NCBI GenBank assembly: GCA_902589825.1 | Contig: CACIUL010000003.1 | Location: 50,792-114,791, forward strand | DNA: 64,000 nucleotides | Reading direction: 5' to 3' | Source of the DNA: an uncultured Verrucomicrobiota bacterium | GTDB taxonomy: Bacteria > Verrucomicrobiota > Verrucomicrobiia > Verrucomicrobiales > DEV007 | In this document: positions 39,359 through 49,264 of the stretch, one piece after another | How the letters are laid out: every line of letters starts with the position of its first letter | Position numbering within the stretch: position 1 is the first letter of the stretch | Translations under genes and position numbers: made by a program | Notes under the pieces: generated by a model | The model's database searches: none | Told to the model about the DNA's origin: nothing | What the model saw: only the letters and a program-made list of their open reading frames with translations

Positions 39359-40003
39359 ATGAGACCTCTCCCTCAAATCGTCACCGCGATAGCAATTTTT
39401 TTAGTGCTTTCCCCATTGAAACTCAGCCACGCTGGCGAGCAGGTTCGCGATTGGTGTTTCGTCGACATCACCGGGAAAAAGCATGCCCCATTTGAATCAA
39501 AAAGAACCAAGGCGCTAGTCGCTGTGTTCATCTGTACCGATTGCCCGATCGCGAATTATTTCCAGCCGAGCCTGCGTGATATGGCCAAGAAATACGAAGC
39601 GCAGGGCGTTCGCTTTGTGCTGATCCATTCCGACCTGGAATGCACCAGAAAAGCGGCAAAGAAACATGCCAAGGAATACGCAATAACCATTCCGGTCGTC
39701 CTTGATCACAGGCAGGAGATCGCGAAACAGCTCAAAGCCGAATTCACGCCAGAAGCATTTGTTATTATCCCTCATGGCGAAGTTCGCTACCGCGGGCGTA
39801 TCAACGACATGTATGTCAGCTACGGAAAAAAACGTCGTGCCCCGACTCGCAACGATCTCGACGAAGCCATCGCGGCGGTACTCACCGGCAGAGAGGTGCT
39901 CACCCCAAAAACAAAGCCTGTGGGATGCCCTATATTTTACCCTGAAACCGATGGCAAAACCCATCTTGATGCCAAAACTGAATTGAGATCGAAAACAAAT
40001 TGA
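39359..40003 (+). CDS. Secreted redoxin/thioredoxin-fold protein
   Basis: Signal peptide; AVFICTDCPIANYFQPSLRDMAKKY redoxin-type active region; overlaps the next gene. Confidence 0.8.
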   Translation: MRPLPQIVTAIAIFLVLSPLKLSHAGEQVRDWCFVDITGKKHAPFESKRTKALVAVFICTDCPIANYFQPSLRDMAKKYEAQGVRFVLIHSDLECTRKAAKKHAKEYAITIPVVLDHRQEIAKQLKAEFTPEAFVIIPHGEVRYRGRINDMYVSYGKKRRAPTRNDLDEAIAAVLTGREVLTPKTKPVGCPIFYPETDGKTHLDAKTELRSKTN

Positions 40004-41523
40004 TGATGCCCAGCTACCGAAGAAAAATGTCTATCGGAATATTGCGTTCAACGTTCTTCCTTGCCTCTATCACCTCGACACAAATTCCTTTGTGCGCAGT
40101 GACTTTCAATGAACATGTCGCGCCGATCATCTTCGAAAACTGTACGAGCTGCCACCGCGCTGGCGAGGCGGCTCCATTCTCCTTCACCAACTACAAAGAG
40201 GTGCGCAAGCGCGCTCAGCTGATAGCAGAGGTTACCAGCGAGCGCTTCATGCCGCCCTGGCACGCGGAGAGCACCGACATCAAGTTCGCCGGCGAAAGGC
40301 GCCTTAGTAAGGCACAAATCAAGACCTTATCTGACTGGGTCGCGGCAGGATCGCCCGAAGGTGATCGCGCCAAGTTGCCAAAGTTGCCCGATTTCCCCAG
40401 TGGCTGGCAACTCGGCAAGCCTGACCTGATCGTTGAGATGGCAAAAGCATTTGAGGTCCCGGCATCCGGACCTGACATCTATCGCAACTTTGTGATCCCA
40501 CTGAACCTTAAAGAGAACAAGTGGGTGAAGGCGATCGAATTTCGCCCCGGCAGCCCCTCAGTCGTGCACCACAGCCTCTTTTTTTACGACACAACCGGTG
40601 AGGCGGTGAAACTTGATCGATTGAGCCCCGAACCCGGATTCCAGCGCATGGGGCGTTTCGTGCGCAGTGGCAGCCTCGGGGGCTGGGCCGTGGGCGGCAC
40701 ACCACGTCCGCTGCCGGGTGATCTCGCCTACATATTGCCAAAGGGTGCCGATCTGGTGCTCTCGACGCACTTCCACCCCGTGGGTAAAACTGCCAAGGAG
40801 AAATCGGTTGTCGGGTTCTACTTTGCCGACAAGCCGCCGTCTCAGGGTTTCACTGACATCCAGTTGCCACCGCACTTCGGCGCGACAGCAGGAATCGACA
40901 TTCCCGCCGGCGAAAAACGCTACGTCAAGAAAGATGCGTTCGTCTTACCCGTCGATACCAAGGCATTCGGAATCAGTGCACACGCGCACTACCTGGGAAA
41001 GGAGATGAAAATGGACGCCGTGCTGCCAGGCGGCAAGCGTAAGCAGCTGTTGTGGATCAAGGACTACGACTTTAATTGGCAGGAGCCTTACAACTTCGCA
41101 GAATTCCTGCACCTGCCAAAGGGAACACGGATCGAATCTGAAATCGTGTGGGACAACTCAGCCGACAACCCGAACAACCCCAGCAGTCCACCCAAGCGTG
41201 TGGGCTGGGGGCGCGAATCGGAGGACGAGATGGGCAGCATCACTTTGCAGGTGGTCGCTGAGCAACCTCAACAATTAAGTCTTCTCAAGCGCGAATACAG
41301 CCAGCACAGTCGTAATGTGGTCGCTCGCCGCGTTCGCGATGCAAGCGAGCAGTTGCGCAACGCCAGAGCAGATAGCTTCGAGGACATCCCCAAGGCAATT
41401 CTCGCTCGCCACAAAGCGCGCTATGACAAGGACGGCAATGGAGAACTCAGCGAAGAGGAGCGCTCCGCCGCACTGGCAGCCTGGAAGAAATTTATCAACT
41501 CCCGGCGCAGGTCTGGAAATTAG
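40003..41523 (+). CDS. Secreted c-type cytochrome/copper type II monooxygenase-like protein with C-terminal EF-hand
   Basis: ENCTSCH heme motif, VVHHSLFFYD and AHAHYLGKEM monooxygenase-like His motifs, DKDGNGELSEEE EF-hand. Confidence 0.75.
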   Translation: MMPSYRRKMSIGILRSTFFLASITSTQIPLCAVTFNEHVAPIIFENCTSCHRAGEAAPFSFTNYKEVRKRAQLIAEVTSERFMPPWHAESTDIKFAGERRLSKAQIKTLSDWVAAGSPEGDRAKLPKLPDFPSGWQLGKPDLIVEMAKAFEVPASGPDIYRNFVIPLNLKENKWVKAIEFRPGSPSVVHHSLFFYDTTGEAVKLDRLSPEPGFQRMGRFVRSGSLGGWAVGGTPRPLPGDLAYILPKGADLVLSTHFHPVGKTAKEKSVVGFYFADKPPSQGFTDIQLPPHFGATAGIDIPAGEKRYVKKDAFVLPVDTKAFGISAHAHYLGKEMKMDAVLPGGKRKQLLWIKDYDFNWQEPYNFAEFLHLPKGTRIESEIVWDNSADNPNNPSSPPKRVGWGRESEDEMGSITLQVVAEQPQQLSLLKREYSQHSRNVVARRVRDASEQLRNARADSFEDIPKAILARHKARYDKDGNGELSEEERSAALAAWKKFINSRRRSGN

Positions 41524-41534
41524 CGTGAAGACCC

Positions 41535-41565
41535 CAACCACCTTGGTAAAGCCAAGAAGTGGTTG
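41535..41565. other. Bulged hairpin just after the cytochrome/monooxygenase-like gene
   Basis: CAACCAC-CTTGG-TAAAG-CCAAG-AA-GTGGTTG: 7+5 bp stem with AA bulge. Confidence 0.6.
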
Positions 41566-41624
41566 CGACTGACGATGCTCGAATAGAGTTCTCGAGTTAA
41601 GGATTCACCCAATCAAGCGACCTG
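41542..41624. repeat. Repeat pair A, copy 2
   Basis: cttggtaaagccaagaagtggttgcgactgacgatgctcgaatag...cccaatcaagcgacctg. Confidence 0.75.
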
Positions 41625-41646
41625 CATCTTTGGGGAGTGCGTAGTT

Positions 41647-41691
41647 CACCCAACCACTGAGCCACCCGCCCTTGTGCGCTGTGGGTTGGTG
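41647..41691. repeat. Repeat pair B, copy 1, within a long imperfect hairpin
   Basis: CACCCAACCAC...cgcccttgtgcgct...GTGGGTTGGTG; 14-nt core shared with 47439-47452. Confidence 0.6.
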
Positions 41692-42069
41692 TAAAGTTGG
41701 TGTGATTTTGTAATGGTCAGGTGTGGTGTGTGAGTATTAGCCGCACCGCACCTCGGTTCCTGACCCTTTCGTTCCAGCAGGCTGCCTTCTGCCGCTCCAA
41801 GCTCATTCACGACGGGAGCCACTTCTACGATTTTTTTTAAACTTTGGATATTCCTGCCAGCCGGCATCGCGCTCCCCATGTGGCTGATCACCGGTCTCCA
41901 CCTGCTTCCTGCTTCCACATATAACTATTCGAAAGCGAGTTGATCCTTATGACCGTGCCCATGACTGAGAATCCGGTTAATTGAATCGTCAGGAACTAAA
42001 CGTTCTGCTTTTTCTTGAAAATTGTATGTCCAAATTGTCCAAATTGGTCGACGTTGGGAGTGACATATT

Positions 42070-43329
42070 ATGAAATCGATTAAAAAACGAAAGGGTCCCC
42101 CTATGAACCGGCGAGATGTTCTGAAGTCAGCGGGTTGCGTTTTGATGTTGCCTGCCTTGGAAAGCTTCGGGCAAGAGGCCAAGGGCGATGATGCCGTGAA
42201 GGCGAATCGATTATTCTGTATGAATATCGGCAACGGCATGTGTTCTGATAACTTCCCGACGTCGACGGGCAAGGACTACCAGAGCTCTTCCACTTTCCAG
42301 CCGCTGGAAAGCTTAAAGGATGATTTCACTCTCTGTACGAATTTAAGGAACTACGGAAATCATGAAAGCACGATGTATGCCTTTGCTGAATATTCTGACC
42401 ACACCAATCCCCAGTTGATTCAAGATTCAGTTGATGAAATCGCGGCTTCTCACATTGGCAATGACACGCGCATTAGAAATCTGGTCGTTGAACAGAGGCA
42501 TTCATATGGCATCTCCTGGAAGGGTGGATTGCCGGTTTCTCCCATCACGAATGGAAAGATTCTGTTCGAAACCATATTCGGCAAAGTAGACAAGAAAAAG
42601 CGTGAAGAATTACTGGTTCTTAAAAAATCCATGCTGGATGCGAGCAGAGATGAAGCTAAGAGCATGATGGGTAAAGTCTCTGAGGCAGACCGGGTCAAAT
42701 TGGATGAGTACTTTTCCAGTTTGCGTGAATCTGAAAAGTCGATCCAGAGATCTGAACGCTGGTTAAGAGAAAAACACGTAGATGTTCCATTCCCTGAAAA
42801 GGTACCGTACAAAACAGATGGTCTTACCGAGTATCTGCAAAAGATTCTCAAATGCGCTTATTTCAATGAACGTTCCACTTATTTGGACTTACTATTTCTG
42901 GCATTCAAGTTCGATATCACTCGAGTGGCCAATGTGTATGGGGAATGGAATTGGCTTGGCCATCATACGGATTCCCACGCGGTTAAAAGCGAAGAAGGAT
43001 ATGTGAAGAACATCGAGGCCGATCAGGCCTATATGATGCAGACGGCGCGTTTCCTGGAAAAACTCAAGTCGACTAAGACAAAAGCGGGTGGTACGTTACT
43101 GGATCAAACAGTTTGTTTGATCACCAGTTCCCTGAGTATTAGTAAAGAAGAAGGGCCTCACGGCATGAAGAATAACCCCGTGATTGTAGCTGGTGGTGGC
43201 TTTGAACATGGTAAACATATCAAGTTTAATGGTAAGGATAACCGTAACGATGTTTACCTTGCAGCTCTGCAGCATCTAGGCCTCGAAATCGAACGTTTTG
43301 GCACGAGTGGCAGGAGTGCCAGGCTTTAA
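42070..43329 (+). CDS. DUF1552 domain-containing Tat-exported protein
   Basis: MNRRDVLKSAG Tat-like signal; LFCMNIGNGMCSDNFPTSTGKDYQ...FDITRVANVYGEWNWLGHHTDSH; next to DUF1592 gene. Confidence 0.85.
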   Translation: MKSIKKRKGPPMNRRDVLKSAGCVLMLPALESFGQEAKGDDAVKANRLFCMNIGNGMCSDNFPTSTGKDYQSSSTFQPLESLKDDFTLCTNLRNYGNHESTMYAFAEYSDHTNPQLIQDSVDEIAASHIGNDTRIRNLVVEQRHSYGISWKGGLPVSPITNGKILFETIFGKVDKKKREELLVLKKSMLDASRDEAKSMMGKVSEADRVKLDEYFSSLRESEKSIQRSERWLREKHVDVPFPEKVPYKTDGLTEYLQKILKCAYFNERSTYLDLLFLAFKFDITRVANVYGEWNWLGHHTDSHAVKSEEGYVKNIEADQAYMMQTARFLEKLKSTKTKAGGTLLDQTVCLITSSLSISKEEGPHGMKNNPVIVAGGGFEHGKHIKFNGKDNRNDVYLAALQHLGLEIERFGTSGRSARL

Positions 43330-43374
43330 AAGACGCGGGCACAGTCACTTTGTAATGCAAGAAGGATTGCTGCC

Positions 43375-45924
43375 ATGAAATCCGTTTCCTCTCTTCCGTT
43401 CTTGATGGTCTTGGCTCTAGGCAGCGCCATTGCGGTTGGTGCTGAGCAAAACCTTCCGAAGCTCGACCAAAGCAAAGCCTTCTTAAAGGCCCATTGCGTG
43501 AGCTGTCATGGCAATGAAAAGAGCAAGGGTGATCATAATTTCGAAACGTTTAATGACAAGGATTGGACCAATCACGAACTGCTGGATGAGCTATTGACTG
43601 TTTTAAAAGAAAAGGAAATGCCGCCTAAGAAAGCGGAGAACAAACCCTCGGCGGAGGCGCTGGCAACCTTTGAAAAACTATTGGCCGAACAGTATTTCTC
43701 GATCAAAGCAAAGTTGCCAGGGGTAATCACGCGCTTGAACCGCGCAGAATATGAAAACACGATCAACGATGCTTTTTCCTCAAATTGGGAAGTCAAAAAC
43801 TACTTACCGGTAGACAACACCAGAGATGGCTTTGACAACGAAGGCGACAAACTTGTGATGTCACCCTACGCCATGGATAGCTATTTCCGGGTTGCCTCAG
43901 AAATCGCCGGGAAAGTTGTGGGAGCCATGCCCGCCCCTTCTACAAACGTTTATACTTATAAAAACTCAAAGTTACGCAGATTGGGCAGCAAAGGATTTGC
44001 ATACTATGAAGATACTAATGACGGTTTGACCACCGAGGGGTTTTATTACAAAGACTATTCTCGTGGAGTTGGATTCGCGTATGATGTGAGAGTGGCAGGC
44101 TACTACGATGTGAAGATCAATGGGCATTTCACGTTTTATGATCGTTCGATTAAGTTTCAGGAACGTGATTTAAATTTCAAGGTTGATCTAGGTAAAGCAA
44201 ATGAACGGTTGAGAATCACAACCAATATAGACCCAAAGATCAGTAGAGAACCACTTAGTACCCATGAATTTTTATTAAAGGATACAGTGCGAGTCTATCT
44301 GGAACCCGGGCAGAACCTTGTGCTTTATAGTCACAATTATGCTTATCCCTTGCCTGAGGATTTGAGCAAGCTCACGCGTATCCCCCCGCTGCCGAAAGAT
44401 AAGAAGTTATCCGAACAGCCAAGGACCAGCTTGCACTTCATCTCGGCTGAAGTGACTGGCCCCTATTATAAAAGTTGGCCTCCCAAAAATGTTTTTTACA
44501 AAACGTATTACGAAGGCCTGAAGGGCAACGACCCACACGAGAAATATAAGCAATTTATTAGGAAGCTGGCCATTAAACTCTTCCGCCGACCGGTGGGTGA
44601 CAAGGAATTGAATCGATATTTCGACGTCGCAAAAAAGAGATATGAATCGGATGGGGATGTCTTCAATGCGGTGCAATCAGCCTTGACGATGATGCTCTGC
44701 TCACCACATTTTTTGTATAAGTACGAAGGTGATTCTTTGAACCTTGATGATTATGCGATTGCATCAAGGTTATCTTACTTTCTGTGGAACTCACTTCCCG
44801 ACGATCACTTGATCATGCTGGCATCTGAGGGGAAGTTGAAGGATCCAAGCGTTCGTTCTAAGCAAGCCTTAAGGATGCTGCAAGATCCTAAAGCTCAGCG
44901 TTTTGTTGATGATTTTACAGAGCAGTGGCTTGAGCTTCATAAAATAGATATTGTTAATCCGCAGACTGATATCCTTGCCTATACGTTTGGAGACAGAGGT
45001 GGCGAGAAAATAGCAAAACTAAAACCCTTTCTGGCGCAGGAGAGCATTGAGTTCTTCAAGGTGATCTTGCATGAGAACTTGAGTCTTCTGAACTTCATTG
45101 ATTCTGATTTTGTGGTAATCAACAGACCGTTGAATGACATTTATAAATTGGAACTTCCTGAAGAAAAGGAATTGCCAAACATCGACGATCAAAAAGGTTC
45201 GAAGTTGATATTGAACGACAAGAAGTTGTGGCGCCAAAGGGACTTTCGAAAAGTCATGCTTGATAAAGAGTCCCGGCGTGGTGGTCTTGTAACACAGGCT
45301 GGTGTTTTGATGATGACCACCAATGGCGAATTCACGAACCCTTTCTATCGGGGCGCTTGGGTGGCTGAAAATATATATGGGATGGAATTGAAACTTCCTG
45401 CCGATCTTGAAGTAGAAGCCCTGAAAGCGCCTACGGAAACATTCACCATCAAAGACACTATTAATGAGCACCGCAATAACCCTGCCTGCGCCTCTTGTCA
45501 TAGCAAGATGGACCCCTTTGGTTTGTCCATGGAGAATTTTGATGTTTTGGGTCGGCATCGCGAGAGTTACCAGCAGTTCGTCGTTACAAAAATACCTGAA
45601 GAAAAGAAAGACGGTAAAGTGGTGAAGAAAGAACGTATTACTCGCGAGTTTGTTGACACGACCAAGGTCGAGTCTGATGCGGTTCACCCTGATGGTCGTG
45701 CCATCAATGGCATTGCGGGTCTTAAAAAGCTGATGCTGGAAGACAAATATATTATTGCCAGGAATGTACTTACCAAACTTTCTGAATATGCAATGGGAAG
45801 AGAAATGACTTACGGTGATTCTGAGATGATTAATCGCCTTTTAGCAGCTTCAAGGGAGAATGATTATAAGTTGCGTGATCTGGTCGTTGGCATCATTGCG
45901 GATGAATCATTCGCAAAGCGATAA
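43375..45924 (+). CDS. DUF1587/DUF1592/DUF1588/DUF1585 planctomycete-type cytochrome c protein
   Basis: AHCVSCHGNEKSKGDHNFETF; ITRLNRAEYENTINDAF; NNPACASCHSKMDPFGLSMENFDVLGRHRE. Confidence 0.9.
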   Translation: MKSVSSLPFLMVLALGSAIAVGAEQNLPKLDQSKAFLKAHCVSCHGNEKSKGDHNFETFNDKDWTNHELLDELLTVLKEKEMPPKKAENKPSAEALATFEKLLAEQYFSIKAKLPGVITRLNRAEYENTINDAFSSNWEVKNYLPVDNTRDGFDNEGDKLVMSPYAMDSYFRVASEIAGKVVGAMPAPSTNVYTYKNSKLRRLGSKGFAYYEDTNDGLTTEGFYYKDYSRGVGFAYDVRVAGYYDVKINGHFTFYDRSIKFQERDLNFKVDLGKANERLRITTNIDPKISREPLSTHEFLLKDTVRVYLEPGQNLVLYSHNYAYPLPEDLSKLTRIPPLPKDKKLSEQPRTSLHFISAEVTGPYYKSWPPKNVFYKTYYEGLKGNDPHEKYKQFIRKLAIKLFRRPVGDKELNRYFDVAKKRYESDGDVFNAVQSALTMMLCSPHFLYKYEGDSLNLDDYAIASRLSYFLWNSLPDDHLIMLASEGKLKDPSVRSKQALRMLQDPKAQRFVDDFTEQWLELHKIDIVNPQTDILAYTFGDRGGEKIAKLKPFLAQESIEFFKVILHENLSLLNFIDSDFVVINRPLNDIYKLELPEEKELPNIDDQKGSKLILNDKKLWRQRDFRKVMLDKESRRGGLVTQAGVLMMTTNGEFTNPFYRGAWVAENIYGMELKLPADLEVEALKAPTETFTIKDTINEHRNNPACASCHSKMDPFGLSMENFDVLGRHRESYQQFVVTKIPEEKKDGKVVKKERITREFVDTTKVESDAVHPDGRAINGIAGLKKLMLEDKYIIARNVLTKLSEYAMGREMTYGDSEMINRLLAASRENDYKLRDLVVGIIADESFAKR

Positions 45925-46107
45925 TAAAAGTCGCTCATAAGCGGCACCGTCTTCGCATTCTATTCAATCTAGATGAATACCCACGCCATGGGACTGCCTC
46001 TGGATGATGTCGAAATGTCTCCTAAAGACAGGCCTTTAACGATCGCTGATAGAGGATGATGCTAACTCAGGTTCACCTCTCCTAGGACGTTCAACACTGA
46101 TCCACCT

Positions 46108-47322
46108 CTACGGGACTTCCTCCACTCGGAAATATCTCTCCTCGCCTTCTGCGGAAACCGTGAACACCGCGACGCCGGTACCACCGCCGAGGTCACTGGT
46201 GAGAATCTCCTTCGGATCGGTGGCAACGGGAGTGAAGGTCACGAGGTCGACTGAGTTGGTGCAACGGTAGCGGGTCGATGCACGACCGGTGATGGCGATG
46301 GTCGCGATGGTGCCGGTCAAGGTGAAGGAACTGATGCGCAGGGAACCTTCGCTTTGGACAGGCTCCGAGGCCTGCCCGAGGGCCCAGAAGTCGATGGCGA
46401 CACACTCGTTACGGCCGTTGAGGTCGAGGTCGTTCTCGTCGTTCAATCCACCGCCGATGAACGAGCGCGTAACGATCTGGATCATTCCATCGTCACCAGG
46501 AGCGATGGCATCGAAGCGGATCATGTCGTCGCCGTATCCGGTGAGGAATGTGTAATCCATCATCCCGGTTCCGAGGTTGGCCTGCACCGTGTCCCACCGC
46601 GTCTTGAGCTCGTCGGCGTCTCCTTCCATGGGCCGCCCGCCAGTGAACATCCGAAGGGTGCCATCCGGATTCGACATGGTCGCCGAGAGGGTGCTGTTGT
46701 TGAAGAAGGCATCCGCACCGGAGAGGGTTACCCTGGCGAACCCGCCGCTGCCGCGAGCGTTGCCGAACGGCGTCTGGGTCGCGATGGCGGCAAAGGTGTA
46801 GCGCTTGCCGGGATCGAGTCCGGAATAGGTGTAGACTTGGCGGGCCTGGGAGTTGTCGTTCTGATAGGCGCCGTTCTGCGCGTAGTTCGCCCCGACCACG
46901 TCGCCGAAGTTGAGCGCGGGAACGCTGCCCTCAATCGGCAGGGCGCCTATGCTGTCGCGAAAGGTGGCATTGTACCAGGAATCGGTTGGCTCTGTGATTT
47001 CGGCGGCGAAGAAGACGCCCGTGTCCGATGCGTCGGAGAAACGAAGCAGCGGAACCGGAGACGGAGTCGTCTGACCGCCCGACCAGAGCACGGAGTTGTT
47101 TCCGACCGCGGGCGGGGTCTGCGCGCGCTCGATACTGTAGTCGGTCACGTGCGGCACCGTGTTCCCGAAGCTTACCGCGAAAAACGGGGCTCCCGAAACC
47201 GCGTTGTTGTAGGCGACCCAGCTGTAATCGCCCGTCAATTCCGCTCTTGTTAAGGAGGTGGCGCCCGCCGTCAACAGAGTCGCGACCGCCCAGGAAACGG
47301 GCTTGTGGAAAAACCGATACAT
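46108..47322 (-). CDS. Secreted hypothetical protein
   Basis: Signal-like MYRFFHKPVSWAVATLLTAGATSLTRA; no family recognised; high-GC ORF; start chosen at MYRFFHKP. Confidence 0.6.
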   Translation of the reverse strand: MYRFFHKPVSWAVATLLTAGATSLTRAELTGDYSWVAYNNAVSGAPFFAVSFGNTVPHVTDYSIERAQTPPAVGNNSVLWSGGQTTPSPVPLLRFSDASDTGVFFAAEITEPTDSWYNATFRDSIGALPIEGSVPALNFGDVVGANYAQNGAYQNDNSQARQVYTYSGLDPGKRYTFAAIATQTPFGNARGSGGFARVTLSGADAFFNNSTLSATMSNPDGTLRMFTGGRPMEGDADELKTRWDTVQANLGTGMMDYTFLTGYGDDMIRFDAIAPGDDGMIQIVTRSFIGGGLNDENDLDLNGRNECVAIDFWALGQASEPVQSEGSLRISSFTLTGTIATIAITGRASTRYRCTNSVDLVTFTPVATDPKEILTSDLGGGTGVAVFTVSAEGEERYFRVEEVP

Positions 47323-47430
47323 GATGGGGGCACACGGTACAGGAACGCCGGGCGCCGCCCATCCTAACACAACTCCCTCCGGGGAACAACGATTCTGATA
47401 TTCGGTCCCCACGGCAACCGTGGAGGCGCG

Positions 47431-47466
47431 GACCACAGCGCCCTTGTGCGCTAAGGGTTGTTGTTT
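47431..47466. repeat. Repeat pair B, copy 2
   Basis: gaccacagcgcccttgtgcgctaagggttgttgttt. Confidence 0.6.
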
Positions 47467-47711
47467 TCAAGAGGTGAAATGAAAGCGCCTAATAAAGCGA
47501 TACAGCGAATGGCTTTTTTTTCAGCAGTTCATGCTGTGTGATGCGTATGCTTTCTATTTCCTGATGAGATATCGAACAAATCCCTCTAAAAAGTTCTAAT
47601 AGGTTCCTCGCTTTCTGCGTTTGTGCATTAAATGCAGCGAGTGATGGAACTCAACGAAGAATGGGGCATGGCTCCAAAAATCACCTCAATAACCCAAATG
47701 GAACATTCCCA

Positions 47712-49154
47712 ATGAAACCGACACAAATTCCGATGAAAGACCAGGTTTTCGCCCTTTTCCTACCCGTGGTTTGCCTGCTGGTTTCTCAGGATAATCTTAA
47801 ATCCGCCGATCCTTCCAAGCCCACCACGGATGACTACGTCGACGCCATCCACAAGACTTCCAAGATGGTGTCCGACCCGAAGGTGCGGGCGTTGGCCGGC
47901 AAGCACGGCCTGAACGTATTGAACGTCACATGGGAGGACACCGGCAGGTTCAAGGATTCCTCAGTCGGTCCGAACATCAGCGACATGACGATCCAGGTGG
48001 CCCACGGGGATCCGAAGGCGGGTAAAATGGAAGTTACCTGCATGCCGGTGATACGGCAGCCGAATTTCTCTGATAAAACCTGCGACCTGGATCCACGCGA
48101 TTTTACCCTGCTCGTCGGCAACCATAAGAAAAAGGGTAGTAAGCTGAAGCGAATCTCACTGTACGAATTCCTCGAACAGCCGACCCGCTACCTGAACAAT
48201 CCGGGATCCTGGAAAGCGAAGGACAAGAGCCTGCTGTGTGATCGCGATGGCAAGGTGCTGGTAAGCGCACAGGCGTGCTTCCTTCCGGTGCCCAGGAAGG
48301 GCAAGGCCACTTTCAACCCGGTGCTCTTCAACTACCAGTCCTACAAGGGTGACCCGGCCGTACTCACCGTTCTGGCCACCCGGGAGGGCACCAGCGTGAC
48401 GGTGATCGATAACACACGCGATGCATTCGCCAACGGATCGGTTTGGGGACAGCGCCTGTTCCATAATGCGGCAGGCGAGCGCGCCAGCCTGACAGGCGAG
48501 CGGCAGAGCGAATTCCTCAAGGCCAACCCGGATGCCGGCACAGGGGTGAAGATTGATGACAAGTTCAGTGCGGGCAAGGAGGAAACCGGGCTCAACATGG
48601 TATTGCTGATACAGATTCCCCTGAAACAAAAGAAGCCCGGGATTCGCGCTTTGGGGGAGGTGGCCTTCAGTCAATTCCCCAAGGGGTTTTTGTTCAAATC
48701 AAATGAGGCACTGAAAAGTAATGTCGAAAACGCGGTGATTGGCCATGGCAAAATCGAAGGGCCATTCACCGAGATCGATAATCTGGAAATAGAGCGCGAC
48801 AGCCGGTTTCCAGTACGGGTGACGGTACAGTTTTACAAGGCCACCTCCAACGGTGTGGTTAGTGCCGAGGACATGCGGCAGATCTCAGAGCAGATCAAGC
48901 GCGTCTATGCCAAGAGTGATTACGTCGGCAGCCTGGTCACGGGAGGCAGAACCGGGAGGGTGACCGAATATGATGGCTCCAAGGTGCAACCGGCCGGCTG
49001 GTGGGAGGATTTCTGGAAACATCACCAACAAAACACTGGAGATTCCCGTGCGCAGGCAATTGCGAAGCTAATCAAGCTGCTCGGCAAAAACTACCGTAAA
49101 CAGCCGATGTGCGACCTGTATCTTCGCGATCTTTTGGCTGAGCAGGCAAACTGA
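47712..49154 (+). CDS. Secreted hypothetical protein
   Basis: Hydrophobic signal DQVFALFLPVVCLLVSQ; long uninterrupted ORF; no family recognised. Confidence 0.65.
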   Translation: MKPTQIPMKDQVFALFLPVVCLLVSQDNLKSADPSKPTTDDYVDAIHKTSKMVSDPKVRALAGKHGLNVLNVTWEDTGRFKDSSVGPNISDMTIQVAHGDPKAGKMEVTCMPVIRQPNFSDKTCDLDPRDFTLLVGNHKKKGSKLKRISLYEFLEQPTRYLNNPGSWKAKDKSLLCDRDGKVLVSAQACFLPVPRKGKATFNPVLFNYQSYKGDPAVLTVLATREGTSVTVIDNTRDAFANGSVWGQRLFHNAAGERASLTGERQSEFLKANPDAGTGVKIDDKFSAGKEETGLNMVLLIQIPLKQKKPGIRALGEVAFSQFPKGFLFKSNEALKSNVENAVIGHGKIEGPFTEIDNLEIERDSRFPVRVTVQFYKATSNGVVSAEDMRQISEQIKRVYAKSDYVGSLVTGGRTGRVTEYDGSKVQPAGWWEDFWKHHQQNTGDSRAQAIAKLIKLLGKNYRKQPMCDLYLRDLLAEQAN

Positions 49155-49202
49155 AGGAAAGCCAAAAATGAGGGAGTGGAGCAGATTGCAAGGAACAGGG
49201 GC

Positions 49203-49257
49203 AAGTGGATCAAGTTGGTGTATCACACTTGCCATTGCAAGCCCCGCCTGTAAGATA
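49203..49257. repeat. Repeat pair C, copy 1
   Basis: aagtggatcaagttggtgtatcacacttgccattgcaagccccgcctgtaagata. Confidence 0.8.
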
Positions 49258-49264
49258 TAAATTG

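Noticed and set aside
46354-47253. 299-aa plus-strand ORF
   Set aside because: Antisense shadow of the GC-rich 46108-47322 gene; low-complexity composition, no signal peptide or recognisable motifs.
41647-47466. Integron gene-cassette array with attC sites
   Set aside because: Hairpins with CAACC/GGTTG arms recall attC (ACCCAAC fits RYYYAAC), but the matching R-prime box is imperfect (GTTGGTG, GTTGTTG), ORFs are on both strands and no IntI is in the window. Kept only as generic repeat findings.
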